Positions 47,588 to 59,660 of a DNA stretch of 64,000 nucleotides are shown here, piece by piece. Where the stretch lies: assembly GCA_958352885.1 (NCBI GenBank), contig CATWQI010000009.1, positions 86,412 to 150,411 on the forward strand. The letters run 5' to 3'. Every line of letters begins with the position of its first letter. Position 1 is the first letter of the stretch. The notes under the pieces are model-generated. The model had not been told where the DNA came from. It saw only the letters and a list, made by a program, of their open reading frames with translations, and searched no databases. The position numbers and the translations under genes are program-made. This DNA is from an uncultured Duncaniella sp. Lineage in GTDB: Bacteria; Bacteroidota; Bacteroidia; Bacteroidales; Muribaculaceae.

Positions 47588-50464
47588 TCATTTGAGCTTA
47601 GGTTTCAATTCGTCGGGCGAATCGTTGGTATACATTTCCACCGGGGGTGTCTCCCGTGTGAAGAAGGAAGCGACCGCCGAAGGGTCAAGCGTGATGGACG
47701 GTTTGAAGCTATCACTTGACATATAGTCAATTATTGCATTTCTCATACGCTTCGCCACTACCCGTTTATCAAGATTTCTGTCAATATCCATGGTGGTCAT
47801 GAAGAGTTTGCCATCAAGGACATTGGCTTCCACTATCATGCCGAGCTTACGGCTGAGATGCCAGGTGTCAATAGGCTGTACGGGGGAGAGGTAACCGGAG
47901 GGCAATTCAAGGAGATTCATTACCTGAGCCCTGTTAAGCAGCTCCCACCAGTTGAGATTGCTCCAGGAATCGGAGGGGAAACCATGGCTGAACAGAGGAT
48001 GGTCAAGGTCGATATATGCTCCTGTGGTGTGGGGAGGACGCATCTTGAACCAGCTTGTATTCCAGAATACCGGGAGATAATGCTGCACGATGTCATTACC
48101 GAGAGTCACTTTTCCAGCCGCAGTCAGAAGCACCTTGCCTCCTGCTGCAAGGACCTCGACAGCCTTGGTGTCCAGTGAATCTGCAACATAAATATCGGAC
48201 GGGAACTCAGCCGCCGGTTCTTCGGGATATACCCAGTATTGCCAGCTGTTCCGGGCTTTGCCGCCTACGCTGACAGTAAGGGTGTAGCACATCGGTTGCT
48301 TGACACCAGCACAATCAATGGTTATCTCGCCGACTCGGTTATTCTTGCCTATAGGGATGGTGGTCACCGGGAGTTGTCCGCATGTAACTTCCTTACCCGA
48401 GCTGTCGGAAATCGTGTAGCTGATTTCCGATGCTTCCAGCGGAGATGCCGATGCGTTCATGACCTGCACGGGGACACGCACGGTATCCCTGTCGGTAAAT
48501 ACGAAGCGGGGGAATTCAGCCAACGGGACTATCTCGCTGCAAAATTCACGCCATTTCTCCCCGTCGATATATCCTTTTTCCTTCCAGAATACGTTGAGGA
48601 CACCTTCAAGCGCGGTGCCCTGCCCGCTGTAATCGTTGAGTGCGAGAAGCTGGAATCCGCTATAATCAGGGGTGCGCAGATTGCGCTCTATCTCATACTT
48701 GTAACATAATGCCTGGAGGTTTCCGCTCGCCATAAGGAACTTTCGGTCCATGCCCGCCATGCCGTTTTTGGCGAGGAGGTCCTTGAAAATCTCGAAGTTA
48801 CGAGCTTTGTATGGACCTGTGTATAGCGATGTCTCGCTCAAATCAGGGAAGGCACACCATTGCCCCTGCTCATGGGCGAGGATGGGGGATGTGTTCTCCG
48901 GGTGTCCGGGAGAGGGTTTGAAATTCCGTGGGAGCTTTATGTCGGCAGAGTAGTCATCATCGCTTGAGGGCATATTTTTGCTCCATGCCAGGCCTCTGCC
49001 ACCACCTTTGACATGGTACTCGCTGCCGTCATCCCAAGCCCAGCCGCCACCGACCGACGCACCGCAGTATATTTTCGAAGCGTCATAATCCTTCATCTCA
49101 CTCACCCAACGGTTGCAGTATGGAACCCAGTTGCCGGCAGGCTCGTTGCCGGCAGCCATCATTACGAATGACGGATGATTGCCATAGCTGTCGACTATGC
49201 GCTTGCTCTCGTCGAGGAGATAGTCATCTATCGCCATGCCGGCATTCAGTCTGACACCGTGGTTAGGCCACGACGGACCTTCGGGCTGGAGGTATATTCC
49301 GACCTTATCGGCGGCAGCAAACGCCGCTTCGGGAGGACAATAGCTGTGAAAACGCATCATATTTATGCCGTACTCCCTGCATTTCTCAAATACGCTGCGC
49401 CATGATTCCTCATCGGTCGGCGCATAGCCTGTGAGGGGGAAGCAACAGTTTTCCACAGTGCCCCGGAGGTATAGCGGACGTCCGTTGATGGTCATATCAA
49501 GCCCGGACACCGCTATGTCACGCATGCCGAAGACGGTGGTAGCCGTATCGTTGCCGAGACGTACGGTCAGGTTATAGAGATGGGGGGAAAACTCATCCCA
49601 TGTCTTCATTTTATCGCCCATGTCAATGACAAACTTCATGGTGTCGCCTGCTACCACGGGGGATGATGCGGTAAATGTATCGAGTCCGTCGGCGGATACC
49701 GCAGTGACTGAGACATCAGTCTGTTTACGGGATTTTCCGCCACGGATTACCACAATATCGGCTTTCCGCCCACGGAGATCGGGATAGACACGCACATTGC
49801 GTATATATGCGTCAGCCGGTGTGGCACGCAGTAACATTTTTCCGGTCACGCCGTTCCAGTTTCCCTGGGTCTGGTCAGTGACACTGTGGGAGTCCTGTCC
49901 CACGCATACATTTTCAATGCCGTTGTAGACAGTCAGCTCGATTTCATTGCTCTTGCCCGGTCGCACAAACCGGGTTATGTCATACTCGTGCGGCACGGAA
50001 AGCGACATGCGGTGCCCTACTTCCTTGCCATTTACTTTGAGTGTGGTCTCGATATGGGGGCGTTCAAGGTGCAGCACTATCCTCTGCCCTTTCCAGTCGG
50101 AAGGGATGTCCACTTTCCTGCGATAGTAGGCATTGCCGACATATTCCTTGTCGGGTGTGAGGAAAAACGGGAATTTTATGTTGCCTTTTTCACGGTAGGG
50201 GCTGTATCGGTCACTGTGATAGTAGGACATATCGTAGAGTGAGCCGGTCCATTTGGTTGAGGCGTCCACATCGTTACCCTTTCCATTGGTGAGCATGGAG
50301 CCGGGAAGGGTAATCATGTCATTGTAGACGGTGGTGTCGCCGTACCCGAAATCCCACTTTCCGGAGAGGTCGAGGACTGATGGTGACGCCGCATTTGCCG
50401 TCATAGCGGCAAACAGTGTGATGAGCGCAGCTATCTTTTTCTTTTCTTGCAGGTATCGTCTCAT
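47588..50464 (-). CDS. Secreted GH2-family glycoside hydrolase
   Basis: 958 residues with a signal peptide (AALITLFAAMTANA). Sugar-binding domain (LSGKWDFGYGDTTV, VDIPSDWKGQRIVLHLERP), Ig-like and TIM-barrel domains follow. Probable acid/base is Glu441 in MMAAGNEPAG and nucleophile Glu532 in ILAHEQGQWC. A long C-terminal region (about 640-958) is beta-rich. Specificity could be beta-galactosidase or beta-glucuronidase-like, as in pectin-degrading GH2 enzymes. It is the upstream partner of the GH106 gene. TAAATTTG on the minus strand (50489-50496) is a possible -7 box. Confidence 0.88.
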   Translation of the reverse strand: MRRYLQEKKKIAALITLFAAMTANAASPSVLDLSGKWDFGYGDTTVYNDMITLPGSMLTNGKGNDVDASTKWTGSLYDMSYYHSDRYSPYREKGNIKFPFFLTPDKEYVGNAYYRRKVDIPSDWKGQRIVLHLERPHIETTLKVNGKEVGHRMSLSVPHEYDITRFVRPGKSNEIELTVYNGIENVCVGQDSHSVTDQTQGNWNGVTGKMLLRATPADAYIRNVRVYPDLRGRKADIVVIRGGKSRKQTDVSVTAVSADGLDTFTASSPVVAGDTMKFVIDMGDKMKTWDEFSPHLYNLTVRLGNDTATTVFGMRDIAVSGLDMTINGRPLYLRGTVENCCFPLTGYAPTDEESWRSVFEKCREYGINMMRFHSYCPPEAAFAAADKVGIYLQPEGPSWPNHGVRLNAGMAIDDYLLDESKRIVDSYGNHPSFVMMAAGNEPAGNWVPYCNRWVSEMKDYDASKIYCGASVGGGWAWDDGSEYHVKGGGRGLAWSKNMPSSDDDYSADIKLPRNFKPSPGHPENTSPILAHEQGQWCAFPDLSETSLYTGPYKARNFEIFKDLLAKNGMAGMDRKFLMASGNLQALCYKYEIERNLRTPDYSGFQLLALNDYSGQGTALEGVLNVFWKEKGYIDGEKWREFCSEIVPLAEFPRFVFTDRDTVRVPVQVMNASASPLEASEISYTISDSSGKEVTCGQLPVTTIPIGKNNRVGEITIDCAGVKQPMCYTLTVSVGGKARNSWQYWVYPEEPAAEFPSDIYVADSLDTKAVEVLAAGGKVLLTAAGKVTLGNDIVQHYLPVFWNTSWFKMRPPHTTGAYIDLDHPLFSHGFPSDSWSNLNWWELLNRAQVMNLLELPSGYLSPVQPIDTWHLSRKLGMIVEANVLDGKLFMTTMDIDRNLDKRVVAKRMRNAIIDYMSSDSFKPSITLDPSAVASFFTRETPPVEMYTNDSPDELKPKLK

Positions 50465-50592
50465 GGCTATTCAAGGATTATTTTTCCACAAATTTAATAA
50501 ATATAGCCGGATTTACCTAAAGGCAGGTTCGACAAAAAGTTACCTGATATGGCAATGGGTGAATGTGACCGGCGGCTGCAAGGAGAATATGC

Positions 50593-50633
50593 AAAAAAAG
50601 CGCCTCCATCCCGGGGATGAAAGCGCTTTTTTT
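50593..50633. terminator. Bidirectional terminator after rpoC
   Basis: AAAAAAAGCGC (50593-50603) pairs with GCGCTTTTTTT (50623-50633), and CATCCC with GGGATG extends the stem inside. T-runs appear on both strands. It lies about 60 bp beyond the rpoC stop. Confidence 0.92.
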
Positions 50634-50694
50634 GTATTGGGAATCCGGAGGCTCCGGGAGCATTGCTGTCCGGAGCTTTATGCGGAGTTATGGT

Positions 50695-53600
50695 TTAGAT
50701 TTCGGTGTGGGCAACTTCAGTGACTTCGGGGGCTGCGTCAGCGGGTGTGCTGTCGAAGCTTGCGAATGCGTCCTCGATGTCGTCCTTGCCGCCAACTACG
50801 ATGCGCTCGTAGCTGCGGAGTCCGGTACCGGCGGGGATGAGGTGACCGCAGATAACGTTCTCCTTCATGCCCTGGAGGTAGTCGACCTTACCGTTGATGG
50901 CAGCCTCGTTGAGCACCTTGGTGGTCTCCTGGAATGATGCCGCAGACATGAAGGAAGATGTCTGGAGTGCGGCACGAGTGATACCCTGGAGAATCTGCTC
51001 GGAGGTGGCGGGCTGAGCGTCACGTACTTCGATGGGACGGAGGTCACGACGCTTGAGGGAAGAGTTCTCGTCACGAAGCTTGCGGGCTGTGATAATCATA
51101 CCCGGCTTGACATTCTCACTGTCACCAGCGTCGGTAACGACTTTCTTGCCCCAGATGCGGTCATTCTCGTCCATGAAGTCGCGCTTGTCGACAATCTGCT
51201 GTTCGAGGAAACCGGTGTCGCCCGGGTCGAGGATGTTGACCTTGCGCATCATCTGGCGAACGATGACTTCAAAGTGCTTGTCGTTAATCTTCACACCCTG
51301 CATGCGGTATACGTCCTGAACCTCGTTGACGATGTACTCCTGAACGGCTGTCGGACCCATGATGTTGAGGATGTCGGCAGGTGTTGTGGCACCGTCGGAG
51401 AGTGGTGTGCCGGCGCGCACATAGTCGTTCTCCTGAACAAGAATCTGCTTAGACAGGGGCACGAGATACTTTTTGGTTTCGCCGAGCTTGGATGTAACCG
51501 AGATTTCGCGGTTGCCACGCTTAACCTTTCCGAACTTAACCTCACCGTCGATTTCGGATACGATGGCGGGATTAGAGGGGTTGCGTGCCTCGAAGAGCTC
51601 GGTGACACGGGGAAGACCACCGGTGATGTCACCGGCGCTACCTGCCGCACGAGGTATCTTGACAAAGATTTCGCCCGGCTTGACTTCGGCACCTTCGTCG
51701 ACCATGAGGTGTGCGCCCACGGGAAGCGCATAGGTCTTTAGAATCTGACCGTTGGCATCCACAATGTTTGCCTCAGGCACCTTGCCGCGCTCCTTGGACT
51801 CGATGATAATCTTCTCACGGAGACCGGTCTGCTCGTCGGAGTCAACACGGTATGTGCTGTTCTCGATGAAGTTGACATATTCGACCTTACCGCCGACTTC
51901 GCTGACGATAACGGCGTTGAAGGGGTCCCATTCGCAGATTACGTCGCCCTTGGCGATCTTGGAGTTATTGTCGAAGTAAAGTTTCGCACCGTAGGGGATG
52001 TTGGCGTTGGTGAGCATCATCTTGGTGTTGGGGTCGATGATACGCATTTCAGCCAGACGTCCGATAACGACTTCCACGTTGCGGCCCTTGGCGTCAACTT
52101 CGTCAGTCTTAACGGTACGGAGCTCGTCGATTTCGAGGAAGCCGTCGTAACGGGAGGTGAGCGAGTTTACAGCGGCGATATTTGAAGCCACACCACCGAC
52201 GTGGAATGTACGGAGTGTAAGCTGAGTACCGGGCTCGCCGATTGACTGGGCTGCAATCACGCCGACAGCTTCGCCCATCTGCACCATGCGGTGAGTGGCG
52301 AGGTTGCGACCGTAGCACTTGGCGCAGACACCCTTCTTGGACTCACAAGTGAGCACTGAACGAATCTCGACAGACTCGATTGGTGAGGCATTGATGCGGT
52401 CAGCGGCGGCATCGTTGATTTCCTCGCCTGCAGCGACGATGATTTCGCCGTTGGTTGGGTCAACGATATCGTGAACAGATACACGTCCGAGGATACGCTC
52501 GCCGAGAGAGGCAACGACTTCGTCATTGTTCTTAATTTCGGTGCATACAAGTCCGCGGAGTGTACCGCAGTCAACTTCGTTGATGATGACATCGTGAGCG
52601 ACGTCGACAAGACGACGGGTAAGGTAACCAGCGTCGGCTGTCTTAAGCGCAGTATCCGCAAGACCCTTACGAGCACCGTGGGTAGAGATGAAGTACTCGA
52701 GCACTGACAGACCTTCCTTGAAGTTCGCAAGAATCGGGTTCTCGATAATCTGACCGCCCTCGGCACCGCTCTTCTGCGGTTTCGCCATAAGACCACGCAT
52801 ACCTGAAAGCTGACGAATCTGGTCCTTAGAACCACGGGCGCCGGAGTCAAGCATCATGTAAACCGGGTTGAAGCCCTGCTTGTCGGCAGAAATCTGCTTC
52901 ATGAGGGTGTCGGCAAGACGAGAGTTGACATGTGTCCAGATATCGATAATCTGATTGTAGCGTTCGTTGTTGGTGATGAAGCCCATGGAGTAGTTGTTGA
53001 GCACTTCCTGGACTTGCTCGTAACCTTCCTTGACGTACTGCTCTTTCTCGGCAGGGATAAGGACGTCACCAAGGTTGAATGACAGACCGCCCTTGAACGC
53101 CATGTAGTAACCGAGGTTCTTGATGTCGTCGAGGAACTGGGCTGAACGGGGTATACCGCAGTATTTGATAACACGGGAGATGATGGTACGGAGTGACTTC
53201 TTGGACAGAATCTCGTTCACGTAACCGATCTCCTTGGGAACATACTGGTTGACAAGCACACGTCCTACGGAGGTATTCTCCACAAGGTGCTTGATGGGAT
53301 TTCCGAACTCGTCGATATCGTCAACAACGATAGAGACTGGAGCATGGAGTGTCACACGGCCTTCGTTGTAGGCGATTTCCGCTTCCTCGGGACCGTAGAA
53401 CTTCAGACCCTCACCCTTGTCACCCTTGCGGAGCTTGGTGATGTAATATAGACCAAGCACCATGTCCTGAGAGGGGACGGTGATAGGTGCGCCGTTGGCA
53501 GGGTTGAGAATGTTGTGCGAACCGAGCATGAGCAGCTGAGCCTCAAGGATAGCCTCGTTGCCGAGGGGGAGGTGTACCGCCATCTGGTCACCGTCGAAGT

Positions 53601-55020
53601 CCGCATTGAACGCAGTACATGCGAGCGGGTGAAGCTGGATAGCCTTGCCTTCAATCATCTTGGGCTGGAATGCCTGGATACCGAGACGGTGAAGAGTCGG
53701 GGCACGGTTGAGTAGCACGGGGTGACCCTTCATCACGTATTCAAGGATGTCCCATACGACAGGTTCCTTGCGGTCGACAATCTTCTTGGCTGATTTCACA
53801 GTCTTGACGATGCCGCGCTCGATAAGCTTGCGGATTACAAACGGCTTGTAAAGCTCGGCAGCCATGTCCTTGGGGATACCGCACTCGTGCATCTTGAGCT
53901 CGGGACCTACGACAATTACCGAACGGGCGGAGTAGTCGACACGTTTACCGAGAAGGTTCTGACGGAAGCGGCCCTGCTTACCCTTGAGCGAGTCAGAGAG
54001 TGACTTGAGGGGACGGTTGGCTTCAGTCTTGACGGCAGAAGACTTGCGTGAGTTATCAAGGAGTGAATCGACAGCTTCCTGAAGCATGCGTTTCTCATTA
54101 CGGAGAATCACTTCGGGAGCCTTGATTTCGATGAGACGTTTGAGACGGTTGTTACGGATGATTACACGACGGTAGAGGTCGTTAAGGTCGGAGGTGGCAA
54201 AACGTCCGCCGTCCAGAGGCACGAGGGGACGCAATTCCGGGGGAATTACGGGCACAGCCTGGAGAATCATCCATTCGGGACGGTTGCGCTCGCGTGAAGC
54301 GCGGAATGACTCGACAACCTGGAGACGCTTGAGCGCTTCGGTCTTGCGCTGCTGCGAGCCTTCGGCATTCGCCTGGTCACGCAACGCATATGAAAGGTCG
54401 TCGAGATTGAGGTCTTTCAGGAGGTCATATATAGCCTCGGCACCCATCTTTGCGATGAACTTGTTGGGGTCGGTGTCATCGAGAAGCTGGTTCTCTCTTG
54501 GGAGTCTGTCGAGGATGTCGAAGTACTCTTCCTCGGTGAGAAGGTCGAGACGCGAAACGGGGTTCTCACCCTCGGCTGCAACACCGGGGTTGATAACGAC
54601 GTAGCGCTCGTAGTAAATCACCGCGTCGAGCTTCTTGGAAGGAAGACCGAGGAGATAACCGATTTTGTTAGGCAGCGAGCGGAAGTACCAGATGTGAGCC
54701 ACAGGAACGACGAGCTTGATATGCCCCATACGTTCACGGCGCACTTTCTTCTCAGTGACTTCCACACCGCAACGGTCGCAGACGATGCCCTTGTAACGGA
54801 TGCGCTTGTACTTGCCGCAATGGCATTCGTAGTCCTTTACGGGACCGAAGATGCGTTCGCAGAAGAGACCGTCACGTTCGGGTTTGTATGTGCGATAGTT
54901 GATGGTTTCGGGCTTTAACACCTCGCCGCTTGACTTCTCAAGGATTTCCTCGGGTGATGCGAGACCGATGGCAATCTTTGAGAATCCGGTTTTTTGTTTA
55001 TTGTCTTTTCTAAAAGCCAT
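50695..55020 (-). CDS. rpoC: RNA polymerase beta' subunit
   Basis: 1441 residues. The N-terminal zinc site ([20 protein letters not shown]), the catalytic Mg motif NADFDGDQM near residue 470, and the second zinc site ([15 protein letters not shown] near 890) are intact. Length is normal for Bacteroidetes. Downstream of rpoB by 91 bp in a spacer containing a hairpin (55054-55079). Confidence 0.98.
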   Translation of the reverse strand: MAFRKDNKQKTGFSKIAIGLASPEEILEKSSGEVLKPETINYRTYKPERDGLFCERIFGPVKDYECHCGKYKRIRYKGIVCDRCGVEVTEKKVRRERMGHIKLVVPVAHIWYFRSLPNKIGYLLGLPSKKLDAVIYYERYVVINPGVAAEGENPVSRLDLLTEEEYFDILDRLPRENQLLDDTDPNKFIAKMGAEAIYDLLKDLNLDDLSYALRDQANAEGSQQRKTEALKRLQVVESFRASRERNRPEWMILQAVPVIPPELRPLVPLDGGRFATSDLNDLYRRVIIRNNRLKRLIEIKAPEVILRNEKRMLQEAVDSLLDNSRKSSAVKTEANRPLKSLSDSLKGKQGRFRQNLLGKRVDYSARSVIVVGPELKMHECGIPKDMAAELYKPFVIRKLIERGIVKTVKSAKKIVDRKEPVVWDILEYVMKGHPVLLNRAPTLHRLGIQAFQPKMIEGKAIQLHPLACTAFNADFDGDQMAVHLPLGNEAILEAQLLMLGSHNILNPANGAPITVPSQDMVLGLYYITKLRKGDKGEGLKFYGPEEAEIAYNEGRVTLHAPVSIVVDDIDEFGNPIKHLVENTSVGRVLVNQYVPKEIGYVNEILSKKSLRTIISRVIKYCGIPRSAQFLDDIKNLGYYMAFKGGLSFNLGDVLIPAEKEQYVKEGYEQVQEVLNNYSMGFITNNERYNQIIDIWTHVNSRLADTLMKQISADKQGFNPVYMMLDSGARGSKDQIRQLSGMRGLMAKPQKSGAEGGQIIENPILANFKEGLSVLEYFISTHGARKGLADTALKTADAGYLTRRLVDVAHDVIINEVDCGTLRGLVCTEIKNNDEVVASLGERILGRVSVHDIVDPTNGEIIVAAGEEINDAAADRINASPIESVEIRSVLTCESKKGVCAKCYGRNLATHRMVQMGEAVGVIAAQSIGEPGTQLTLRTFHVGGVASNIAAVNSLTSRYDGFLEIDELRTVKTDEVDAKGRNVEVVIGRLAEMRIIDPNTKMMLTNANIPYGAKLYFDNNSKIAKGDVICEWDPFNAVIVSEVGGKVEYVNFIENSTYRVDSDEQTGLREKIIIESKERGKVPEANIVDANGQILKTYALPVGAHLMVDEGAEVKPGEIFVKIPRAAGSAGDITGGLPRVTELFEARNPSNPAIVSEIDGEVKFGKVKRGNREISVTSKLGETKKYLVPLSKQILVQENDYVRAGTPLSDGATTPADILNIMGPTAVQEYIVNEVQDVYRMQGVKINDKHFEVIVRQMMRKVNILDPGDTGFLEQQIVDKRDFMDENDRIWGKKVVTDAGDSENVKPGMIITARKLRDENSSLKRRDLRPIEVRDAQPATSEQILQGITRAALQTSSFMSAASFQETTKVLNEAAINGKVDYLQGMKENVICGHLIPAGTGLRSYERIVVGGKDDIEDAFASFDSTPADAAPEVTEVAHTEI

Positions 55021-55053
55021 ATTTAATGTGTAAAAGCAATTTTATTTTTATGA

Positions 55054-55079
55054 GTCCTCCCCTCCGTGGAGAGGAGGAC
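55054..55079 (-). other. Hairpin in the rpoB-rpoC spacer
   Basis: GTCCTCC and GGAGGAC form a 7-bp stem with an inner CTC/GAG stem after one mismatch. On the minus strand an A-rich stretch follows rather than T, so it is not an intrinsic terminator; an RNA-processing or stability role is possible. Confidence 0.6.
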
Positions 55080-55111
55080 GATTAGAGAGATGTCAATGAG
55101 TCAGAGAGTGC

Positions 55112-58100
55112 TTAAGCCTCAAGGTTGATGCTCAGGCCGAGACCGCGCAACTCGTGGAGAAGCACGTTGAGCGACTCAGGGATACCGGCGGGTGGCATAG
55201 CATCGCCCTTGACGATAGCTTCGTAGGTTTTGCTACGACCAGCCACGTCGTCGGACTTGACAGTGATGATTTCCTGGAGGATGTGGGCTGCGCCGAATGC
55301 TTCGAGCGCCCAAACTTCCATCTCACCGAAACGCTGACCACCGAACTGGGCCTTACCACCAAGCGGCTGCTGGGTAATGAGGGAGTACGGACCGATGGAG
55401 CGTGCGTGCATCTTGTCCTCGACCATGTGACCGAGCTTAAGCATGTAAATCACACCTACTGTTGCCGGCTGGTCGAAGCGTTCGCCTGTGCCGCCGTCGT
55501 AAAGGTATGTCTTACCGTAGCGGGGAATTCCAGCCTTGTCAGTCCACTCGTTGAGGTTCTCGAGAGTAGCGCCGTCGAAAATCGGAGTGGCGAACTTCTC
55601 GCCGAGCTCGCGACCCGCCCAACCGAGCACGGTCTCGAAAATCTGACCGAGGTTCATACGAGAGGGCACGCCCAGAGGGTTGAGCACGATATCCACGGGA
55701 GTACCGTCGGCGAGGAATGGCATATCCTCCTGACGCACGATGCGTGATACGATACCCTTGTTACCGTGACGGCCCGCCATCTTGTCACCTACGGAAATCT
55801 TACGCTTCTTGGCAATGTAAACCTTTGCAAGCTTCATGATGCCTGAGGGGAGTTCGTCGCCGATTGAGATGTCGAACTTCTTGCGGCGGAGCTCAGCGTC
55901 GATTTCCTTGGACTTGCGGAGGTAGTTGACGATGGTGGCACGAATCATATCGTTCTTATGGGCATCGGATGTCCATTTTGAGAGGTTGATTGTGTCGTAG
56001 TCAATCTCCTTGAGGGTAGCAGCCGAGAACTTGGCACCCTTGGGGATGATGTCGGAACCGAGGAAGTCTTTCACGCCCTGCGAGGTCTTTCCGTTGGTAA
56101 GAGTCATGAGTTTCTCCACCAGAAGGTCCTTGAGGTCGTTGAGACGCTCTTCGTATTTCTCGTCGAGCATGGGGAGCACAGCGCTTGCGCTCTTCTTGGT
56201 CTTTTTCTTTTCGGCTTTCTGGAAAAGATAAGTTCCGATGACAACGCCCTTGAGCGAGGGTGAAGCCTTGAGTGAGGCGTCCTTCACGTCACCTGCCTTG
56301 TCGCCGAAGATGGCACGAAGGAGTTTCTCCTCGGGGGTGGGGTCAGATTCGCCCTTGGGGGTAATCTTGCCTATCATGATGTCGCCGGGGACAATGTGGG
56401 CTCCGACACGGATTATACCGCGCTCGTCGAGGTCCTTGGTAGCGTCCTCGGAAACGTTGGGGATATCGGATGTGAGTTCCTCCATACCGCGTTTTGTCTC
56501 GCGGACTTCGAGGGTATACTCGTCGACATGCACAGAGGTGAGGATGTCCTCGCGCACCACGCGCTCGTTGAGCACGATGGCGTCCTCATAGTTGTAACCC
56601 TTCCAGGGCATGAACGCTACCTTGAGGTTGCGTCCGAGAGCGAGCTCGCCCTTCTCGGTGGAGTAACCTTCGGTGAGGATGTCACCGGCTTTGACACGCT
56701 GACCCTTGTTGCAGATGGGACGCAGGTCGATAGTGGTGCTCTGGTTGGTTTTGCGGAACTTGGGAAGGTGATATTCCTTCACGCTGTCCTCGAATGATAC
56801 GAATTCCTCGTCCTCGGTGCGATCATAGCGGATACGGATTACGGTGGCGTCGACAAACTCAATCACGCCGTCGCCCTCAGCCATAACCTGAGTGCGGCTG
56901 TCGTGTATGAGCTGGCCTTCGATACCTGTACCCACAATGGGAGACTCGCTGCGGAGCAAGGGCACTGCCTGGCGCATCATGTTAGAACCCATGAGCGCAC
57001 GGTTTGCGTCGTCATGCTCGAGGAACGGGATAAGTGATGCCGCGATTGAGGCAATCTGAGTCGGAGACACATCCATAAGCTCCACCTGGTCGGGAGCAAC
57101 GATGGGGAAGTCGGCGTCGAGACGAGCCTTCACACGGTTGTTTATGAATTCACCGTCATCCTTGACAGGAGCGTTGCCCTGCGCAATGATTTTGCCTTCC
57201 TCAATTTCGGCAGTGAGGTAAACCACCTCGTCGTTCTTGAGGTTGACCACACCGTCCTTAACCTCGCGGTAGGGGGTCTCGATGAAGCCGAGATCGTTGA
57301 TCTTGGCATAGACACAGAGCGAGGATATAAGACCGATGTTAGGACCTTCAGGGGTCTCGATAGGACAAAGACGACCGTAATGGGTGTAGTGTACGTCACG
57401 CACCTCGAAGCCGGCACGCTCGCGGGAAAGACCGCCGGGGCCGAGGGCAGACATACGGCGCTTGTGAGTGATCTCGGCAAGCGGGTTGGTCTGGTCCATG
57501 AACTGCGAGAGGGCGTTGGTACCGAAGAATGTATTGATAACGCTCGAGATAGTCTTGGCGTTAATGAGGTCAATGGGGGTAAACACCTCATTGTCGCGCA
57601 CATTCATACGCTCGCGGATGGTGCGTGACATACGGGCGAGACCCACGCCAAACTGATTGTAGAGCTGTTCGCCCACTGTGCGCACACGACGGTTGCTGAG
57701 GTGGTCGATATCGTCCACATCGGTCTTGGAGTTGATAAGCTCGATGAGGTATTTGATGATGGCTATGATGTCCTCCTTGGTGAGTACCTTGACATCCATT
57801 GAAGTGGTGAGACCGAGTTTCTTGTTGATACGGTAGCGGCCCACCTCGCCGAGGTCATAACGCTTTTCAGAGAAGAAAAGGTTGGTGATGACTTCGCGGG
57901 CGCTGGCGTCATCCGGCGGCTCGGCATTGCGAAGCTGTCGGTAGATGTACTGGATAGCTTCCTTTTCGGAGTTTGAGGTATCCTTCTGGAGGGTGTTGAA
58001 TATGATAGAGTAATCGGAAGTGTTGGCGTCCTCCTTGTGAAGAAGGATGGTCTGCACTCCTGAGTCGATGATTTCCTGGATGTTGTCCTCTTCGAGCACA

Positions 58101-58927
58101 GTCTCACGGTCGAGAATGACGTCGTTACGCTCGATGGACACAACCTCGCCGGTATCCTCGTCAACGAAGTCCTCGACCCAAGTCTTGAGCACTCGTGCCG
58201 CAAGCTTGCGGCCCACTGCCTTCTTGAGGTTGGTCTTGTTGACCTTGATTTCCTCTGCGAGACCGAAAATTTCGATGATGTCCTTGTCGCTCTCAAGACC
58301 GATGGCACGGAGAAGAGTGGTGACAGGGAGTTTCTTTTTACGGTCGATGTAGGCATACATCACATTGTTGATGTCAGTTGCAAACTCTATCCAGCTGCCG
58401 CGGAATGGGATGATGCGGGCGCTGTAAAGTTTGGTGCCGTTGGCGTGGGTGCTCTGACCGAAGAACACACCGGGCGAACGGTGAAGCTGAGACACGACAA
58501 CACGCTCGGCACCGTTGATGACAAATGTACCCTTGTCAGTCATGTAGGGGATGGCACCGAGGTACACATCCTGGATTACGGTGGCGAAATCCTCGTGGTC
58601 GGGGTCAGTACAGTAAAGTTTGAGCTTTGCCTTGAGGGGGACGCTGTAAGTCAGGCCACGCTCAAGACACTCGTCGATGGTGTAACGCGGTGGGTCGATG
58701 TAGTAGTCAAGGAATTCGAGCACGAAGTTGTTGCGGGTGTCCGCAATCGGGAAGTTCTCGGCAAAAACCTTGAAGAGACCCTCGTTTTTTCTTTTTTCCG
58801 GGGGAGTGTCGAGCTGTAGGAAGTCCTGGAACGACTTCAGCTGCACTTCGAGGAAATCGGGGTAAGGAAGTGGGTTTTTAACCGTCGCGAAATTTACGCG
58901 TGGTTTTGGAGAAATTGTATCTGACAT
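55112..58927 (-). CDS. rpoB: RNA polymerase beta subunit
   Basis: 1271 residues. The rifampicin-pocket region reads [20 protein letters not shown] followed by [19 protein letters not shown], a wild-type pattern. [15 protein letters not shown] and the C-terminal [18 protein letters not shown] are as in all RpoB. Separated from rplL by an unusually structured 296-bp spacer. Confidence 0.98.
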   Translation of the reverse strand: MSDTISPKPRVNFATVKNPLPYPDFLEVQLKSFQDFLQLDTPPEKRKNEGLFKVFAENFPIADTRNNFVLEFLDYYIDPPRYTIDECLERGLTYSVPLKAKLKLYCTDPDHEDFATVIQDVYLGAIPYMTDKGTFVINGAERVVVSQLHRSPGVFFGQSTHANGTKLYSARIIPFRGSWIEFATDINNVMYAYIDRKKKLPVTTLLRAIGLESDKDIIEIFGLAEEIKVNKTNLKKAVGRKLAARVLKTWVEDFVDEDTGEVVSIERNDVILDRETVLEEDNIQEIIDSGVQTILLHKEDANTSDYSIIFNTLQKDTSNSEKEAIQYIYRQLRNAEPPDDASAREVITNLFFSEKRYDLGEVGRYRINKKLGLTTSMDVKVLTKEDIIAIIKYLIELINSKTDVDDIDHLSNRRVRTVGEQLYNQFGVGLARMSRTIRERMNVRDNEVFTPIDLINAKTISSVINTFFGTNALSQFMDQTNPLAEITHKRRMSALGPGGLSRERAGFEVRDVHYTHYGRLCPIETPEGPNIGLISSLCVYAKINDLGFIETPYREVKDGVVNLKNDEVVYLTAEIEEGKIIAQGNAPVKDDGEFINNRVKARLDADFPIVAPDQVELMDVSPTQIASIAASLIPFLEHDDANRALMGSNMMRQAVPLLRSESPIVGTGIEGQLIHDSRTQVMAEGDGVIEFVDATVIRIRYDRTEDEEFVSFEDSVKEYHLPKFRKTNQSTTIDLRPICNKGQRVKAGDILTEGYSTEKGELALGRNLKVAFMPWKGYNYEDAIVLNERVVREDILTSVHVDEYTLEVRETKRGMEELTSDIPNVSEDATKDLDERGIIRVGAHIVPGDIMIGKITPKGESDPTPEEKLLRAIFGDKAGDVKDASLKASPSLKGVVIGTYLFQKAEKKKTKKSASAVLPMLDEKYEERLNDLKDLLVEKLMTLTNGKTSQGVKDFLGSDIIPKGAKFSAATLKEIDYDTINLSKWTSDAHKNDMIRATIVNYLRKSKEIDAELRRKKFDISIGDELPSGIMKLAKVYIAKKRKISVGDKMAGRHGNKGIVSRIVRQEDMPFLADGTPVDIVLNPLGVPSRMNLGQIFETVLGWAGRELGEKFATPIFDGATLENLNEWTDKAGIPRYGKTYLYDGGTGERFDQPATVGVIYMLKLGHMVEDKMHARSIGPYSLITQQPLGGKAQFGGQRFGEMEVWALEAFGAAHILQEIITVKSDDVAGRSKTYEAIVKGDAMPPAGIPESLNVLLHELRGLGLSINLEA

Positions 58928-59223
58928 CTAATGTTTATTAAACGTTAAAGAAACTCGATGGGGAGGATATAACCGGGCGGGATTAAAGATTTATGCTGAC
59001 AGTGGTTTTAACTTCATTTAACACTACTATTTATACAATAATGGTGAAAAAGCAGTGAATATAGAGCTAAAAGCAGTGTTTTCAGTGTATTTAGGGTTAA
59101 ATTTTTATTTATAAATATAAAAATTTATGTTTTTTTAAACCGCACGGGGTATTTTAACGCAAATAGGTTAAGAAACTCCCGACAGGGAGAATCTTAACCC
59201 ATGAGACCTGAATGACAGGGTGA
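58928..59223 (-). promoter_or_regulatory. rplL-rpoB spacer with two hairpins and direct repeats
   Basis: GGTTAAGA-AA-CTCCC-GACA-GGGAG-AA-TCTTAACC (59166-59199) is a long near-perfect hairpin just after rplL. AAATTTTTAT (59099-59108) and ATAAAAATTT (59117-59126) form a second, A/T-only, 10-bp stem. AAAAGCAGTG occurs twice, at 59048-59057 and 59069-59078, exactly 21 bp apart, with a further CAGTG at 59083-59087. The arrangement suggests an attenuator or processing site between the ribosomal and polymerase genes, and possibly a separate rpoBC promoter. Confidence 0.6.
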
Positions 59224-59598
59224 TTATTTGAGCTCAACCTCAGCACCAGCTTCTTCGAGCTGCTTCTTGAGACCCTCAGCGTCAGCCTTAGCAAGACCTT
59301 CCTTAACAACAGAGGGAGCGCCGTCAACTATTTCCTTAGCTTCCTTAAGACCAAGACCGGTGAGCTCCTTAACGAGCTTAACAACGGCGAGCTTAGAAGC
59401 GCCGGCTGATTTGAGAACTACGTCGAAAGAAGACTTCTCTTCTTCAGCGGGTGCACCGGCAGCAGGACCAGCAGCAACTGCAACAGCTGCAGCAGCGGGT
59501 TCGATGCCATATTCGTCCTTAAGGATCTGAGCGAGTTCGTTTACTTCCTTAACGGTGAGGTTAACAAGAGATTCTGCAAGAGCTTTGATATCTGCCAT
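59224..59598 (-). CDS. rplL: 50S ribosomal protein L7/L12
   Basis: 124 residues: N-terminal dimerisation domain ([20 protein letters not shown]), Ala-rich hinge (about 35-50) and C-terminal domain ([32 protein letters not shown]). It is present in several copies on the ribosomal stalk with L10 and recruits translation factors. 62 bp after rplJ. Confidence 0.98.
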   Translation of the reverse strand: MADIKALAESLVNLTVKEVNELAQILKDEYGIEPAAAAVAVAAGPAAGAPAEEEKSSFDVVLKSAGASKLAVVKLVKELTGLGLKEAKEIVDGAPSVVKEGLAKADAEGLKKQLEEAGAEVELK

Positions 59599-59660
59599 GA
59601 TTGTATGAATTTTTTTGTTGTTTTTTTAATTGAGAAAATTTAGTTTGTCAGGATGCTCTA

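Noticed and set aside
59228..59530. Plus-strand frame opposite rplL
   Set aside because: Ser/Ala-rich shadow of the Ala-rich L7/L12 gene.
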